A DNA stretch of 64,000 nt from Timonella sp031979385 (GTDB taxonomy: Bacteria > Actinomycetota > Actinomycetes > Actinomycetales > Cellulomonadaceae), in contig DALZEF010000016.1 in assembly GCA_031979385.1 (NCBI GenBank), forward strand, positions 1 to 64,000, read 5' to 3'. Each line of letters starts with the position of its first letter. The first letter of the stretch is position 1. Below, piece after piece: positions 1-9,418 of this stretch. The notes under the pieces were generated by a model. The model saw only the letters and a program-made list of their open reading frames with translations. It searched no databases and was not told the DNA's origin. The translations under genes were made by a program, and so were the position numbers.

Positions 1-114
1 CGTTTCCTCACCGCTGTGATGGCCGCAGAATTAAGTTAACTACACTTCCACCCCGGAGCGCCAATCCGTAGAGCGTAACCTCCATCACTTCGCCCACGCG
101 CCCAAGGGCTACAT

Positions 115-3100
115 ATGATTGCACTTATGCGCGTACCAGTGGAACTAGCGGCGATCGTGGGTCTACCTACGCTCAATCGCGGTAAGGAATATGCGCAAAG
201 CGGACGCACAACGGTCACGCAGGCAGTGCATACACCCCGGCAGAAGAGTCCGTACGGTGACGGGACGTCCTACTTTCCCGCGTCCACCTGGCTTGTTGGA
301 CGATCTAGGGGCTCTGGCGGAAACCGTTACCGTACGGAGGTCGAGTACGAGACCAGCCAGCACGATGTCATCAAGAAGGTATCGGGCAATTGCACCTGCC
401 CGGTCGGCCACAACTGCAAGCATGCGGTTTCGCTGCTGCTGACCCACCTTAACGCGGAGGGTCGCACGGCCCGAACATCCGTGCCGGAGGCGGTTGCTGG
501 TTCTGATTGGCTGGAGACTCTTGGAAAGATCTTCGCTCCGGCTGAACCGTTTGCCCAGATCGCATTGGCTGTCGAGTTTGAACCCGCCCGCACAGTCCAA
601 CCCTCGCCCTACCCGCAGAACCGCTATCAGCGCGACTACGGCTCGCAGGGTGCCGTGCGCATGCGTCCGGTCAGCAAAGGCAAGAAGGACACCTGGATCA
701 GAACCGGCGTGACCTGGGGAAAGCTGCTTCGTGGTGAGGCGCAGGGATTGGATCCGAAGCAGGTGCATGCGCTCGTTGATCTGTTTCTGCTCCATGAGGC
801 CAGCGCCGCAACGCCCGGCACTGGGCAGTCGGTCGATCTGCGGCTGTTTCGGGGCGCAACGGTGTGGCCGGCTCTGCATGCTATCCGCGATGCCGGTATC
901 CCCATACTTGAGGAGGGCACTTGGAATCCTGTCACGTTCGAGCAGGTCAAGGCGCGCGCGGAGATCGTGATCACCCGGGATCCAGCGGCCGAAAATCTCA
1001 CGGTCAAGGCCGAACTCCACCATCCTGCACTTGTTCCTGACTGCACACCGCTGCGAATCGGCCACCCGTTCCACGGCCTAGCGTGGCGCACGGAGGGCAC
1101 GATACATGTGGCCCAATTGGAGGAACCGGCGTCGGAGCAGTGGCGTCGCCTCGAAGAACAGTCCGAGGGCGTGACGGTCCCTGCAACAGCGCGTAAATCC
1201 TTTGAGGAACAGGTTTTCCCCCGCATTGCGCGCGTCAGTTGGTCCTCACCCGATGCCAGTTTCACTCCCCCGCCACCACCCGTTGACGCACTGCATCTCA
1301 CGGTCGGTTTCCGGCCGCGGGTGGGCGAGCAGGAGGGCCGGCCTCCGCATGCGATTCTGCACTGGTCGTGGATTGCCGACGATACGGCAGCCGACCTGCT
1401 TCGTTCCGATTTCGAGGCGCTAGAGTTGGGTGTTGCGCGACCTTCGGTCACGGTTGATCTGCAACGTGTTGGGCAGCGGCAGTGGACCGAGCGGTTGATC
1501 CCGTTTTCGTGGGAGCCGACCGAGAAGTTCGTGAAGGATGCTTCGCGGTTGGCCAAGGTTGGAGAGGTCCTCAAGGACTTTCCGACTGCTCTGGATGATT
1601 CTCCAGGCGCGGCGACGGCGGCACATGATTTGGCTCGCGAACTTGGTCAGGGCGGAGATGCTGAGGTTGCTGGCGCAATCCCAGGTTCCAGTGCGAACAC
1701 CGGTACGGGTCATGGCGGCGGGTCCGGCGTAGCCAACACTGCCGATGAGGAACGTGCAGAGTTTCAGTTCCCACGCCACGTGTCACAGTTTCGTGGCCTC
1801 GATGCGGTGCGGTTCGCGGAGCAGTTGCTGCCTCGCCTTAAGGAACTCGGGGTGAAGGTTCGGGTGGTCGGTGAGATCCCGAACTTCCGCGAAGAGTCAG
1901 CGCCCTCCATTCAACTCGAGGCGGCACCCGGCGAGGGTGGCACCCGCGACTGGCTCGACCTCAATCTGACGATGAAGGTCGGCGAACACAAGATCCCGAT
2001 GCCCACCATCTTGACCGCGCTGACCCGCAAGGAGAAGGTGCTGTTCTTGGTGTCGGGCGAGTATGTGCGACTCGACAACCCGGAACTCGAGCGGCTACGG
2101 GAGCTTCTTGACGAGGCACTGCAACTGACCAATCCGAAGCGCAAGGGCCTCCGCGTCCCGCAGGTGCGGCTGTCGTGGTGGGAGGACCTGTTCACACTCG
2201 CCATTGTGGAGAAGTCTGCGGACTCTTGGCTGGGCGCGCTTCAGAATGCAATCGCACACCCGCCCGAGCCTGCACCACTTCCGTCAGGGCTTACCGCCGA
2301 ACTGCGTCCGTATCAGCGCGAGGGCTTTGAGTGGCTGTCGCGTTTGCGCAGGTCCGGCCTCGGTGGGGTTTTGGCCGATGACATGGGACTCGGAAAGACC
2401 GTGCAGACTCTGGCGATGATTCAGGACGAGCGTGAGAACCCACACCCGTACTCCGCCGATGTCTCCGTTGGTGCGTCTGATGCACCCGAGTCGACGCCGA
2501 CCGCACTAGGCGAACCAACCGACGATCCCCAACCCGAATTCGATCCCCACAACCGTGGGCCGTGGCTCGTTGTCGCTCCGACCTCCGTGGTCGCAAACTG
2601 GGCCGCTGAGGCCCGAAAGTTCACACCTAACCTGAACGTTGTGGTTGTGGATTCGACTGCTAAAAAGCGTGGCACCCCACTTTCCGAGGTCACAGCAGGT
2701 GCGGATATCGTCGTCACGTCGTACACGCTGTTGCGCCTTGACCACGATGAATACGCTGCACTTAGCCCAGTTGGCCTTGTTCTCGACGAGGCACAGCAGG
2801 CCAAGAACCCTGCATCCAAGACATTCAGTGCGATCCTGGCAATCAAGGCGCCAACGGTGTTCGCGATTACCGGCACTCCGATGGAGAACAACCTCGGCGA
2901 GTTGTGGGCGATGTTCGCACTGACCGCGCCTGGACTTCTGGGCAATGCGCAGCAGTTCCGCGACAAGATTCAACGGCCCATCGAAAAGGGTGCAATTGAT
3001 ACGAGTGCGCAGTTCTCGACCCTGCGCCGCCGGATTGCGCCGTTCCTGCTACGCCGCACCAAGGAACTCGTGGCAAGCGAGTTGCCTGCGAAACAGGAGC

Positions 3101-3936
3101 AGATCATCCAGGTCGAGTTGGCCCCCGCACACCGGCGGCTCTATGACCGGCAGTTGCAGCGCGAACGCCAGCGGGTATTGCATCTTGCCGAGGACATCGA
3201 GCACAACCAGGTCGAGGTGTTGAGCGCTTTGACTCGTTTGCGGCAGGTGTCGATTGACCCGGCGCTCGTGGATACCGAGGCGTCAGCTCCATCATCCAAG
3301 TTGGATGTGTTGCTTCCACTGCTTGAGGAGGCAACGCAGGAGGGGCACCGCACGCTCGTGTTCAGCCAGTTCACCACGTATCTGCGCATGATCGCGGCGC
3401 GGTTGGACGCTGCGGGCGTGAAGTACTCCTACCTCGACGGGTCCACAACGAATCGCCGCAAGGTGATCGATGGTTTTGCAGGTGGCGACGATCCGGTCTT
3501 CCTCATCAGTCTCAAGGCCGGCGGTGTGGGCCTCAACCTCACGATGGCCGACTACGTCATCATCTGCGACCCGTGGTGGAACCCCGCCGTCGAGGCGCAG
3601 GCCGTGGACCGCACGCACCGCATCGGCCAGACCCGTTCCGTGCACGTGTACCGCTTGGTTTCGCAGGACACGATCGAGGAGAAGGTGCTCGCGTTGCAGG
3701 ACGCAAAGCGGCAACTGGTTGCTGAGGTTCTGCTTGGCGACGACCCTGCCGCCTCCCAGCCCACGGCCTCTACTGGCAGCGACTCGGCTCAAGAGGTTGA
3801 GGGTTCCGGTGTTGCCGCGGATACGGCGGATGCCAAGGGCGCGGGCGTTTCGGCCGGCACAGGTGTTGTCCGCAAGCCACGAGCGGTTGGCGGTTCTCGG
3901 CTTTCCGCCGAAGACCTGCACATGCTCCTCAGCTAA
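115..3936 (+). CDS. SWIM zinc-finger SNF2-family DNA helicase/ATPase
   Basis: This 1273-residue protein is a SNF2/Rad54-type helicase-like ATPase, expected to translocate on double-stranded DNA. An N-terminal SWIM zinc finger is visible (C93, C95, C101, H103). A long central region of unclear function follows. The ATPase core starts near residue 740, with Walker A DDMGLGKT at 755-762, a DEAQ box at 891-894, TGTPMENN, and the C-terminal RecA lobe with GGVGLNLT, DPWWNPAVE and DRTHRIGQ near 1168. All helicase motifs look intact. The C-terminal 70 residues are low-complexity. The ATG at 115 has a weak AAGGGC upstream; an alternative ATG lies at 127. The gene is followed by a strong hairpin and is probably monocistronic. 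Domain identity is clear, but the cellular role of this SWIM/SNF2 class is not well defined. Confidence 0.95.
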   Translation: MIALMRVPVELAAIVGLPTLNRGKEYAQSGRTTVTQAVHTPRQKSPYGDGTSYFPASTWLVGRSRGSGGNRYRTEVEYETSQHDVIKKVSGNCTCPVGHNCKHAVSLLLTHLNAEGRTARTSVPEAVAGSDWLETLGKIFAPAEPFAQIALAVEFEPARTVQPSPYPQNRYQRDYGSQGAVRMRPVSKGKKDTWIRTGVTWGKLLRGEAQGLDPKQVHALVDLFLLHEASAATPGTGQSVDLRLFRGATVWPALHAIRDAGIPILEEGTWNPVTFEQVKARAEIVITRDPAAENLTVKAELHHPALVPDCTPLRIGHPFHGLAWRTEGTIHVAQLEEPASEQWRRLEEQSEGVTVPATARKSFEEQVFPRIARVSWSSPDASFTPPPPPVDALHLTVGFRPRVGEQEGRPPHAILHWSWIADDTAADLLRSDFEALELGVARPSVTVDLQRVGQRQWTERLIPFSWEPTEKFVKDASRLAKVGEVLKDFPTALDDSPGAATAAHDLARELGQGGDAEVAGAIPGSSANTGTGHGGGSGVANTADEERAEFQFPRHVSQFRGLDAVRFAEQLLPRLKELGVKVRVVGEIPNFREESAPSIQLEAAPGEGGTRDWLDLNLTMKVGEHKIPMPTILTALTRKEKVLFLVSGEYVRLDNPELERLRELLDEALQLTNPKRKGLRVPQVRLSWWEDLFTLAIVEKSADSWLGALQNAIAHPPEPAPLPSGLTAELRPYQREGFEWLSRLRRSGLGGVLADDMGLGKTVQTLAMIQDERENPHPYSADVSVGASDAPESTPTALGEPTDDPQPEFDPHNRGPWLVVAPTSVVANWAAEARKFTPNLNVVVVDSTAKKRGTPLSEVTAGADIVVTSYTLLRLDHDEYAALSPVGLVLDEAQQAKNPASKTFSAILAIKAPTVFAITGTPMENNLGELWAMFALTAPGLLGNAQQFRDKIQRPIEKGAIDTSAQFSTLRRRIAPFLLRRTKELVASELPAKQEQIIQVELAPAHRRLYDRQLQRERQRVLHLAEDIEHNQVEVLSALTRLRQVSIDPALVDTEASAPSSKLDVLLPLLEEATQEGHRTLVFSQFTTYLRMIAARLDAAGVKYSYLDGSTTNRRKVIDGFAGGDDPVFLISLKAGGVGLNLTMADYVIICDPWWNPAVEAQAVDRTHRIGQTRSVHVYRLVSQDTIEEKVLALQDAKRQLVAEVLLGDDPAASQPTASTGSDSAQEVEGSGVAADTADAKGAGVSAGTGVVRKPRAVGGSRLSAEDLHMLLS

Positions 3937-3981
3937 ACCCGCGCACCGATGTCGCGGTCTCGTCGGCAATAGAAGCGGACA

Positions 3982-4023
3982 CATTCAGCGTGCTGACACC
4001 AACCGGTGTCAGCACGCTGAATG
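3982..4023. terminator. 19-bp hairpin between convergent genes
   Basis: A perfect 19-bp inverted repeat (3982-4000 and 4005-4023) with an AACC loop lies between the stop codons of the SNF2 helicase and the convergent rhamnogalacturonan lyase. There is no U tract. It is likely a bidirectional terminator serving both genes. Confidence 0.8.
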
Positions 4024-4043
4024 ATCCAACAAGTGCGGTGCGA

Positions 4044-6428
4044 CTACCTGCCGCCACCACCCGTGAACTTCACGCTGGGAGCAACAGGCGCACTCATGCC
4101 CTCGCCGAGGAAGTAGCTCGTGTGCGGAGGTTGGTTGTACCCAGAGTTCTGCCACGCAACCGCCACGCGATATTGCGGGTCCTGCATGAGCGTAATAAAC
4201 CGATGCGAGGTCGGGATATTCGTGGTGTAAATGCGGAGTTCCGAGGAATCCTCCGAGCGATACACCAATTCCTCACGCCAGTCACCAAACAAATCCGCCT
4301 GAAGGGCTGGCGTGCCCTTCGTGGTGTTGTTGGTGAGAGTGCCCGTGAAGGTCACAAGCCGATCAGACCTATTGGTGTTCCAGTTCCACTTGGAAACCGT
4401 TGGCGTACCTGCCGCAATTGCAGAGTTGTAGGTGTGATCCGCGATTTCTCGTAAGAGGTCGCCGTCCCACCAGACCATGAAGTTGGCTGCCGGAATGGTG
4501 TTGGAAATGACCTGGCCCTGCGCGCTCATCAGGTATCTCGTCGAACTTTGCGCCCACGACTCCGCGCCCGCGTAACGTGGGTCGATGTCGCCGGTGGTTC
4601 CGCGTCCCGTGTCAGCCGTGGCAGGGGTGGTCCACAGAACCTTTCCTGTCTTCCCATCCCGGAACGACGACCCCTTCTTACCGGACTTGCCCATGTCCTC
4701 GTGAACCATGAAGATCTCTTGGCCGGGACGGTCAGGATCAAAATCGCCCACATGCAGAGCATCGCCATGCCCCATTCTTGAGTTGTGCAGGACCTGGCCG
4801 TTGTCGTCGATGACGAGGGAACCGAGGATGATCTCGTCGCGGCCATCGCCGTCCACGTCTGCGACAGACTGCTGGTGGTTTCCGTTACCGGCCGTACCGG
4901 AAGCATTGTTCGAGTCGAAAACCCAACGCTGCTGGAGTTTCCCATCCTTGTAGTCGAAGGCCGCAACCACCGTGCGCGTGTAGTAGCCGCGTTGGAACAC
5001 CACCGACGGCGTCTTCCCATCAAGGTAGGCGACCGAGGCCAGGAAACGGTCCACCCGGTTTCCATAGCTGTCACCCCATGAGGAGACCTTTCCACGTGCG
5101 GGAACATAGTTGATCGTGCTGACGGCGGCACCCGTGAGGCCATCGAACAGAGTGAGATACTCGGGGCCGCTCAAAACATAACCGCGTGAGTTCCTGTAGT
5201 CCTTTGAGCCATCTCCGATGACGGTTCCCTTGCCGTCCTTTGTGCCGTCTGCTGTGCGCAGCACCACCTCGGCCCGACCATCGCCGTTGAGGTCATAGAC
5301 CATGTACGGGCTGTAGTGGGCTCCGGCCCTGATGTTTTTGCCCAGCGAGATGCGCCAGAGCCTCTTGCCATCCAACTTGTAGGCGTCGAGGAAGACCTCG
5401 CCGGTGTACCCGGAATGCGCGTTGTCCTTGGCGTTGCTTGGCGACCACATGACGATCATCTCGTAAGTGCCATCGCCGTCGAGATCGCCCACCGAGGCAT
5501 CGTTCGCCGAGTAGGTGTAGGACACTCCGTCTGGGGTGGTTCCCCCGGCAGGTTTCTGCAGTTTCACGGAACGATAGCCCGTGCCCCACACGCGCAACCC
5601 CGTTGCCACAGCCTTTTCGTTTCCGTTGATGAGGCTGCGGATCTCATAGGAGGATGCGGGGGTCCCACCGGGATCGTGGAAGTTCGTGGAGTTGGTGATG
5701 GGCGCACCGTTTTGCTTGGTCCCGTTGCGGTACACGTTGAACGCAACGTTCGCTGGATCATCGGCCAGAAGCCGCCACGAGATCAGGTTTCCGCTACTCG
5801 AATGCGGCACGGCGACGGCTCCACGGTCAAGGCGTTCGATTTCGCGCCCATTCCCGACATTGCTCACCGAGATCGGGGTGATCTCGACAGCGTTGAGGCG
5901 CGGACCTCTTCCTGTCGCTTGGATGTTGAGCTGGCCATCGGTGACCACGACATTCTTGTGGGTGACCACGGTTACCGACGCTGCGCCAGCATTTCCATGA
6001 CCGGAGGCGACGCCCTCAATGGTGAAATCGGTGCGTGACGTACCGATCCAGTCTCCGGAATGTGTGGTCACGTCATAGGTGCCGTTGGCCAGGTCAACCG
6101 CAAACCGGATATCGGCGGCGTTCACGAAATCGCGTTGCAGGTCGTTGGCTCCCGTGGCGTTGCCGCGGTCGCGCGAATCCACCGTGGAGGTCAACCCGTA
6201 TCCGCGGCTACTCGTGTACGTGGTAGACGGGTCAACCCGGGTGTAGCCACTGGCCACGGGCGATGTGCTGGTGCCGAAATCGTAACGAGTCGGGTTCGCT
6301 GCGCTTGACGGTGCGGCAACGAGTACGGTTCCGATCGCCACAGCGCTGACGACTGTGAGGGCTGCGACTGTTCGCGAGCGACGACTGTTCCCTGCTCGAA
6401 TGTGCGTGTGTGAGGAAGGTGGTGCCAT
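4044..6428 (-). CDS. Secreted rhamnogalacturonan lyase, polysaccharide lyase family 11
   Basis: This 794-residue secreted enzyme should cleave the rhamnogalacturonan-I backbone of pectin by beta-elimination. A twin-arginine-like basic start, a hydrophobic segment at about 20-40 and a likely cleavage after PSSAA form the signal peptide. A galactose-binding-like N-domain (about 45-190) precedes the PL11 catalytic beta-propeller. The propeller shows repeated Ca-binding-type loops such as GDLDGDGTYEMI, DLNGDGRAEVV and DVDGDGRDEIILG, and the conserved segment AHYSPYMVYD. The length fits YesW-type enzymes plus the extra N-domain. No membrane anchor or sortase signal is seen. It stands alone: no rhamnogalacturonyl hydrolase or rhamnose genes are adjacent, so the products must be handled elsewhere. 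The family call is firm; exo versus endo action cannot be told. Confidence 0.93.
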   Translation of the reverse strand: MAPPSSHTHIRAGNSRRSRTVAALTVVSAVAIGTVLVAAPSSAANPTRYDFGTSTSPVASGYTRVDPSTTYTSSRGYGLTSTVDSRDRGNATGANDLQRDFVNAADIRFAVDLANGTYDVTTHSGDWIGTSRTDFTIEGVASGHGNAGAASVTVVTHKNVVVTDGQLNIQATGRGPRLNAVEITPISVSNVGNGREIERLDRGAVAVPHSSSGNLISWRLLADDPANVAFNVYRNGTKQNGAPITNSTNFHDPGGTPASSYEIRSLINGNEKAVATGLRVWGTGYRSVKLQKPAGGTTPDGVSYTYSANDASVGDLDGDGTYEMIVMWSPSNAKDNAHSGYTGEVFLDAYKLDGKRLWRISLGKNIRAGAHYSPYMVYDLNGDGRAEVVLRTADGTKDGKGTVIGDGSKDYRNSRGYVLSGPEYLTLFDGLTGAAVSTINYVPARGKVSSWGDSYGNRVDRFLASVAYLDGKTPSVVFQRGYYTRTVVAAFDYKDGKLQQRWVFDSNNASGTAGNGNHQQSVADVDGDGRDEIILGSLVIDDNGQVLHNSRMGHGDALHVGDFDPDRPGQEIFMVHEDMGKSGKKGSSFRDGKTGKVLWTTPATADTGRGTTGDIDPRYAGAESWAQSSTRYLMSAQGQVISNTIPAANFMVWWDGDLLREIADHTYNSAIAAGTPTVSKWNWNTNRSDRLVTFTGTLTNNTTKGTPALQADLFGDWREELVYRSEDSSELRIYTTNIPTSHRFITLMQDPQYRVAVAWQNSGYNQPPHTSYFLGEGMSAPVAPSVKFTGGGGR

Positions 6429-6552
6429 GTTGCGTCTCCTAGTCTTGTGACGTGCTGTCCTGTGACTTGTTCGGGTGGAGGGCTGTCACGATCTACAACG
6501 ATGCAAGAGCAACGACGGAAAGACAATCGTTCGCTTAGGAGAGCCCTTCCCA

Positions 6553-6641
6553 GTGAGTAGTGCACACTCACCTGTGCTTCCCACTCTCCTCATCGAACTC
6601 AGCCTTCCACCCCCGAGATCAGCCCGGAGCAGGCTGAGTTC
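6553..6641. promoter_or_regulatory. Inverted repeats upstream of the PL11 lyase
   Basis: Two inverted repeats sit in the 300-bp gap before the lyase gene. GTGAGT/ACTCAC (6553-6558 and 6566-6571) has a 7-nt spacer. GAACTCAGCC/GGCTGAGTTC (6595-6604 and 6632-6641) has a 27-nt spacer, and a further CTGAGTTCG copy follows near 6654. They could be operators for the lyase, but no regulator gene lies beside it. This is a low-confidence reading. Confidence 0.35.
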
Positions 6642-6727
6642 GTGGGCAAATGCCTGAGTTCGGTTCCGGTGTGGCGCAATCACAGCGGGACGTGAGGTGA
6701 ATGTGGGAGGCGGCAGGATCGTCGGCA

Positions 6728-7010
6728 ATGAAAACAGACACGAACAACGCACTATGGCGGCCGACTATCATTACTGTCCTGACAGTCTCAGATGACTTCG
6801 AAGCCTCGCTGATCCGACGTATCGAGGGGAGGAACGGACGCTCCCTGCGTCTCGAGGACGGCATCAACGCAGATCGCCTCGCCGAGGCGGCCGAGCGGAC
6901 GGGTGCGGTGGTACCACCGGAGTTGGTGACCACGTACCGTCGAGCCGGTGTCATTACCGCTTTGATGAGCGGTTTCGAACAGTTTCACTCCCCGGAGGAC
7001 TGGGAACTCG
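6728..7010 (+). other. Unrecognised open frame before the IS630 remnant
   Basis: An open frame begins with ATG at 6728 and reads through a plausible protein-like stretch of about 90 residues (for example EDGINADRLAEAAERTGAVV) before running out of frame into the transposase remnant. The formal frame stays open to 7396, but its last 130 residues are an Arg/Pro-rich shadow of the IS630 fragment. I do not recognise a family. It may be the 5' part of a gene truncated by the insertion event, or non-coding. Confidence 0.3.
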
Positions 7011-7214
7011 CATCTGTTGGCCGAGTATCCAGGGATCGGGAACGCAACCGTGGCCCGGATCTAGCGCAAAAGCGGGGTACAACCCTGGCGTGCGGAGTCC
7101 TTCCGGTGCTCAACCGACCCCGAGCTAGTCGGCAAGGTCACCGGCGCGGCGGGCATCTACCTGGCCCCGCCCGAGACCTCCATCGTGCTCTGCGTCGACG
7201 AGAGATCCTGCAAC
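7011..7214 (+). pseudogene. IS630-family transposase remnant
   Basis: Translating from 7011 gives a short IS630-type segment: LLAEYPGIGNATVARI, an in-frame TAG at 7062-7064 where the family has Trp, then RKSGVQPWRAESF and STDPELVGKVTGAAGIYL, ending in VLCVDER. This matches the end of the helix-turn-helix part and the first strand of the DDE catalytic domain, including its first Asp. The rest of the catalytic domain, the second Asp and the Glu are absent, and no terminal repeats are visible. It is a dead fragment of about 68 codons. Confidence 0.75.
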
Positions 7215-7382
7215 CATCCGAATGGGTCCCGTGCGTTATTCGGTTTCGGTGTGACTGCGCCCCACACAGCCAGCCAAAAAACCGTGGGGCCGTTTGTGCT
7301 GTCGAACAGCCTCAGAAGTGGGCGCTACAAAGTAGAAAACCTCAAAATTGGCCGCAAATGAGCGCAGCTATTGATGTGTTCC

Positions 7383-7595
7383 TCAGCCACCCATGAGAAA
7401 GTCGAGGACGTTCATCCCAGTGCTTGTTGTAGATGAATACAGTTCTGTGTACCCACATTCCGTGCAACTCACGGTGGTGAAGCGTTTGTTCTGCACATCA
7501 AAGACTTTGGCGAAGTTCCCACCTGTAGCTTGAAACCTGTCCGATTTGTAGCGTTGGTTTCCGCATTTAACGCACACGTATTGGGTTTTCTCCAT
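7383..7595 (-). CDS. Small zinc-ribbon nucleic-acid-binding protein (COG3478-like)
   Basis: This is a 70-residue protein with two CxxC knuckles, CVKCGN near residue 8 and CTECGY near 45, forming a zinc ribbon typical of the YpzJ/COG3478 family. A Gly-rich GG tail ends the chain, and the length is normal for the family. It is transcribed alone, between the IS remnant and the tRNA-Ala. The function of the family is unknown; nucleic-acid binding is only a family prediction. Confidence 0.85.
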   Translation of the reverse strand: MEKTQYVCVKCGNQRYKSDRFQATGGNFAKVFDVQNKRFTTVSCTECGYTELYSSTTSTGMNVLDFLMGG

Positions 7596-7808
7596 GAAGC
7601 CAACAATACTCGGCGTTAAAGCTGAACCGCAGGATCGGACCTCCTCACGCGCCCGTCGCGGTCAGATAACTGCGATCGCTTGGGCGATGGTTCCGATCAA
7701 ATGCGCCTTTTGCCCTGTCGGTCCACAGCATTTGATTGGCGACGAGTCTGCGCACCTCCCAGCACATCATCGCGTCACGCTCTGGCGAACGCCACGTAAA
7801 ACTTCCAG

Positions 7809-7881
7809 TGGAGCTAAGGGGATTCGAACCCCTGACCTCTTCATTGCGAACGAAGCGCGCTACCAACTGCGCCATAGCCCC
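7809..7881 (-). tRNA. tRNA-Ala (anticodon CGC)
   Basis: The minus strand folds as a full cloverleaf of 73 nt. The 7-bp acceptor stem is GGGGCTA/TAGCTCC with one G-U pair. The anticodon stem is CTTCG/TGAAG with loop TTCGCAA, giving anticodon CGC for Ala. The T-arm contains GGTTCGAATCC and the discriminator is A. CCA is not encoded. No integrase or repeated 3' end is seen beside it. Confidence 0.95.
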
Positions 7882-8065
7882 AACACGGTTCGCGCACCGC
7901 AACCCACTGCCAGCGCGGAACCGATAGATCTAGTTGTATCGCCCGAACAGTGCTTGAATCTGGGACCAAGCACCTAGAGCCGGGTGCAGTACCCACATTT
8001 CCTCACGAACATTGGTCACAATACATATTCACCGAATACGATCGGTCCAGAACTTGCACACCTCG

Positions 8066-8887
8066 CTAGGAGTTAATCACCACACGCTCTAGTGCCTCAC
8101 GGTGGTTTTCGATGTAGGCGATATCCGTCAGGTATAGGTCAAGGTGTCCTGCCTCGATATGACCGGCAAAACTGTCATCATGTTCAGCAGCCTCGCGCAT
8201 GAAATCCACGAGAGCACGCAGACGCGGCACGACAGCGTTCATGGCGTCCGCCCGCAGTTCGCGGGTACACCCATAGGCATCCAAAAACCGTCGAGCGCGA
8301 GAAGCCTGCATCTCGATGTCCCCGAATCCGTCAGGGTTTTCTGGGGCCGTGAACGGTGCAAACCGGTAAAGAGCGTAGGCCAGGTCCCATGAGCGCGGAC
8401 CCGGCCGCGCCATGTCGAAGTCGATGAGCGCTACTGCTTGGCCATCGCGGAACACACAGTTGTACGGAGCGAAGTCCGAGTGGCAGATAACCTCAACCGG
8501 CTCCAAAGCCGGTTGTTGCCATCCCTCATCAAGGTCTGCAAGACAGTGCACCGTGGCGTCGTGGAATCCCCGCAGCAGTTTCGCAGCCGACACCAACGCC
8601 TCCACGCTCCGCACCTCATCGGTCAGCGGATAGTTCCCAACCGCGCCCTCCACGAAGTCCAGGATTTCGCGTCGCTGCTCGTCGTATCCGTGGGCTGCGG
8701 GAACACCCGTGAAGCCTTGCGCCCGAACAGTGGCCAATAGTGAGTGCACGGTTGGAGTCCACGGATGAACTGGGCGCCGCACAGTGTCGCCAATCCGCAC
8801 GACAACGTTGACTCCGCCGCCCTCAAGGGTCTCCTCGCTCGGCTCGGCAGTAAAAACCTCGCGATCCTCAAACCGATCATGCGCCAT
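8066..8887 (-). CDS. Aminoglycoside/choline-kinase-fold phosphotransferase
   Basis: This 273-residue protein has the APH kinase fold. It carries the Brenner-type loop HSDFAPYN (catalytic Asp, Mg-binding Asn) and a downstream IDFD motif equivalent to DFG, followed by WDLAYALY, all typical of the APH family. The N-lobe is short. The substrate cannot be deduced: APH-fold proteins phosphorylate antibiotics, choline, homoserine or sugars. It starts 12 nt after the stop of the RES-domain gene on the same strand, so the two are probably one transcript. Resistance should not be assumed. Confidence 0.85.
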   Translation of the reverse strand: MAHDRFEDREVFTAEPSEETLEGGGVNVVVRIGDTVRRPVHPWTPTVHSLLATVRAQGFTGVPAAHGYDEQRREILDFVEGAVGNYPLTDEVRSVEALVSAAKLLRGFHDATVHCLADLDEGWQQPALEPVEVICHSDFAPYNCVFRDGQAVALIDFDMARPGPRSWDLAYALYRFAPFTAPENPDGFGDIEMQASRARRFLDAYGCTRELRADAMNAVVPRLRALVDFMREAAEHDDSFAGHIEAGHLDLYLTDIAYIENHREALERVVINS

Positions 8888-8899
8888 CGCAAACGACTC

Positions 8900-9418
8900 C
8901 TAGCCCAAATCCTTGCTGTCCACGACCGAGACAACAGGACTACCGGGATCACCATCGTTCCATCGGAACAACACGAGATGCCAGAGACCAGGGCTCTTAC
9001 GCGAGGGATCGATAAGCCCGTTTGCCCCAGCTTCCACGAGGCAGTCACGAACCTCCCACGACGATGGAGTACCACCAGACCGGGCAGTGTCCTGCCAAGG
9101 CGCAATCGCATCCGATAGATCGACACCAAATTCGGCGAGAGCGGAAGCATCACGAAGATCGACAACCCCAGTCGCCTCAACCGTGACCTCAACGATGTCG
9201 AGCGAGGAGGACCGACCATCCTTGTGCGCGATCATCGCAGCCTCAACACCCTCGATGGATGAGCTGAGGTAGAGCGTTGGTTCGCCTGGCCGTGAGTAAC
9301 GCCCAGCAGACCGGGACCCTGAAATCGCAGCCTCACGGAACCGCGGATCGATTGCGCGATAGAAGACACCTCGGATGACCGGGGCGGACCCGAACCGTTC
9401 ACCACTCGCCTGCTTCAT
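8900..9418 (-). CDS. RES-domain protein (NAD+ phosphorylase toxin fold)
   Basis: This 172-residue protein fits the RES family, whose characterised members degrade NAD+. The usual signature is readable: YR at 20-21, GRY at 39-41, a PGEPTLYLS strand at about 45-52, Glu59 in GVEAAM, GVVDLRD, and the C-terminal GANGLIDPSRKS...LVLF segment. Known toxins of the family are paired with an upstream Xre/MbcA-like antitoxin (DUF2384). None is visible here; the TetR gene upstream is 104 bp away and unrelated. The next gene downstream encodes an APH-fold kinase. It could be a solitary RES enzyme, or be controlled in an unusual way by its neighbour. Confidence 0.75.
   Translation of the reverse strand: MKQASGERFGSAPVIRGVFYRAIDPRFREAAISGSRSAGRYSRPGEPTLYLSSSIEGVEAAMIAHKDGRSSSLDIVEVTVEATGVVDLRDASALAEFGVDLSDAIAPWQDTARSGGTPSSWEVRDCLVEAGANGLIDPSRKSPGLWHLVLFRWNDGDPGSPVVSVVDSKDLG

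Noticed and set aside
3961..6743. Similar short sequences CGTCGGCAAT(A)GAA at about 3961 and 6720
   Set aside because: Only about 20 of 24 bases agree, with no flanking symmetry; I could not support a repeat or element ends around the PL11 gene.
7809..7881. tRNA-Ala as an integration site
   Set aside because: No integrase, no duplicated tRNA 3' end and no island boundary were found next to it.
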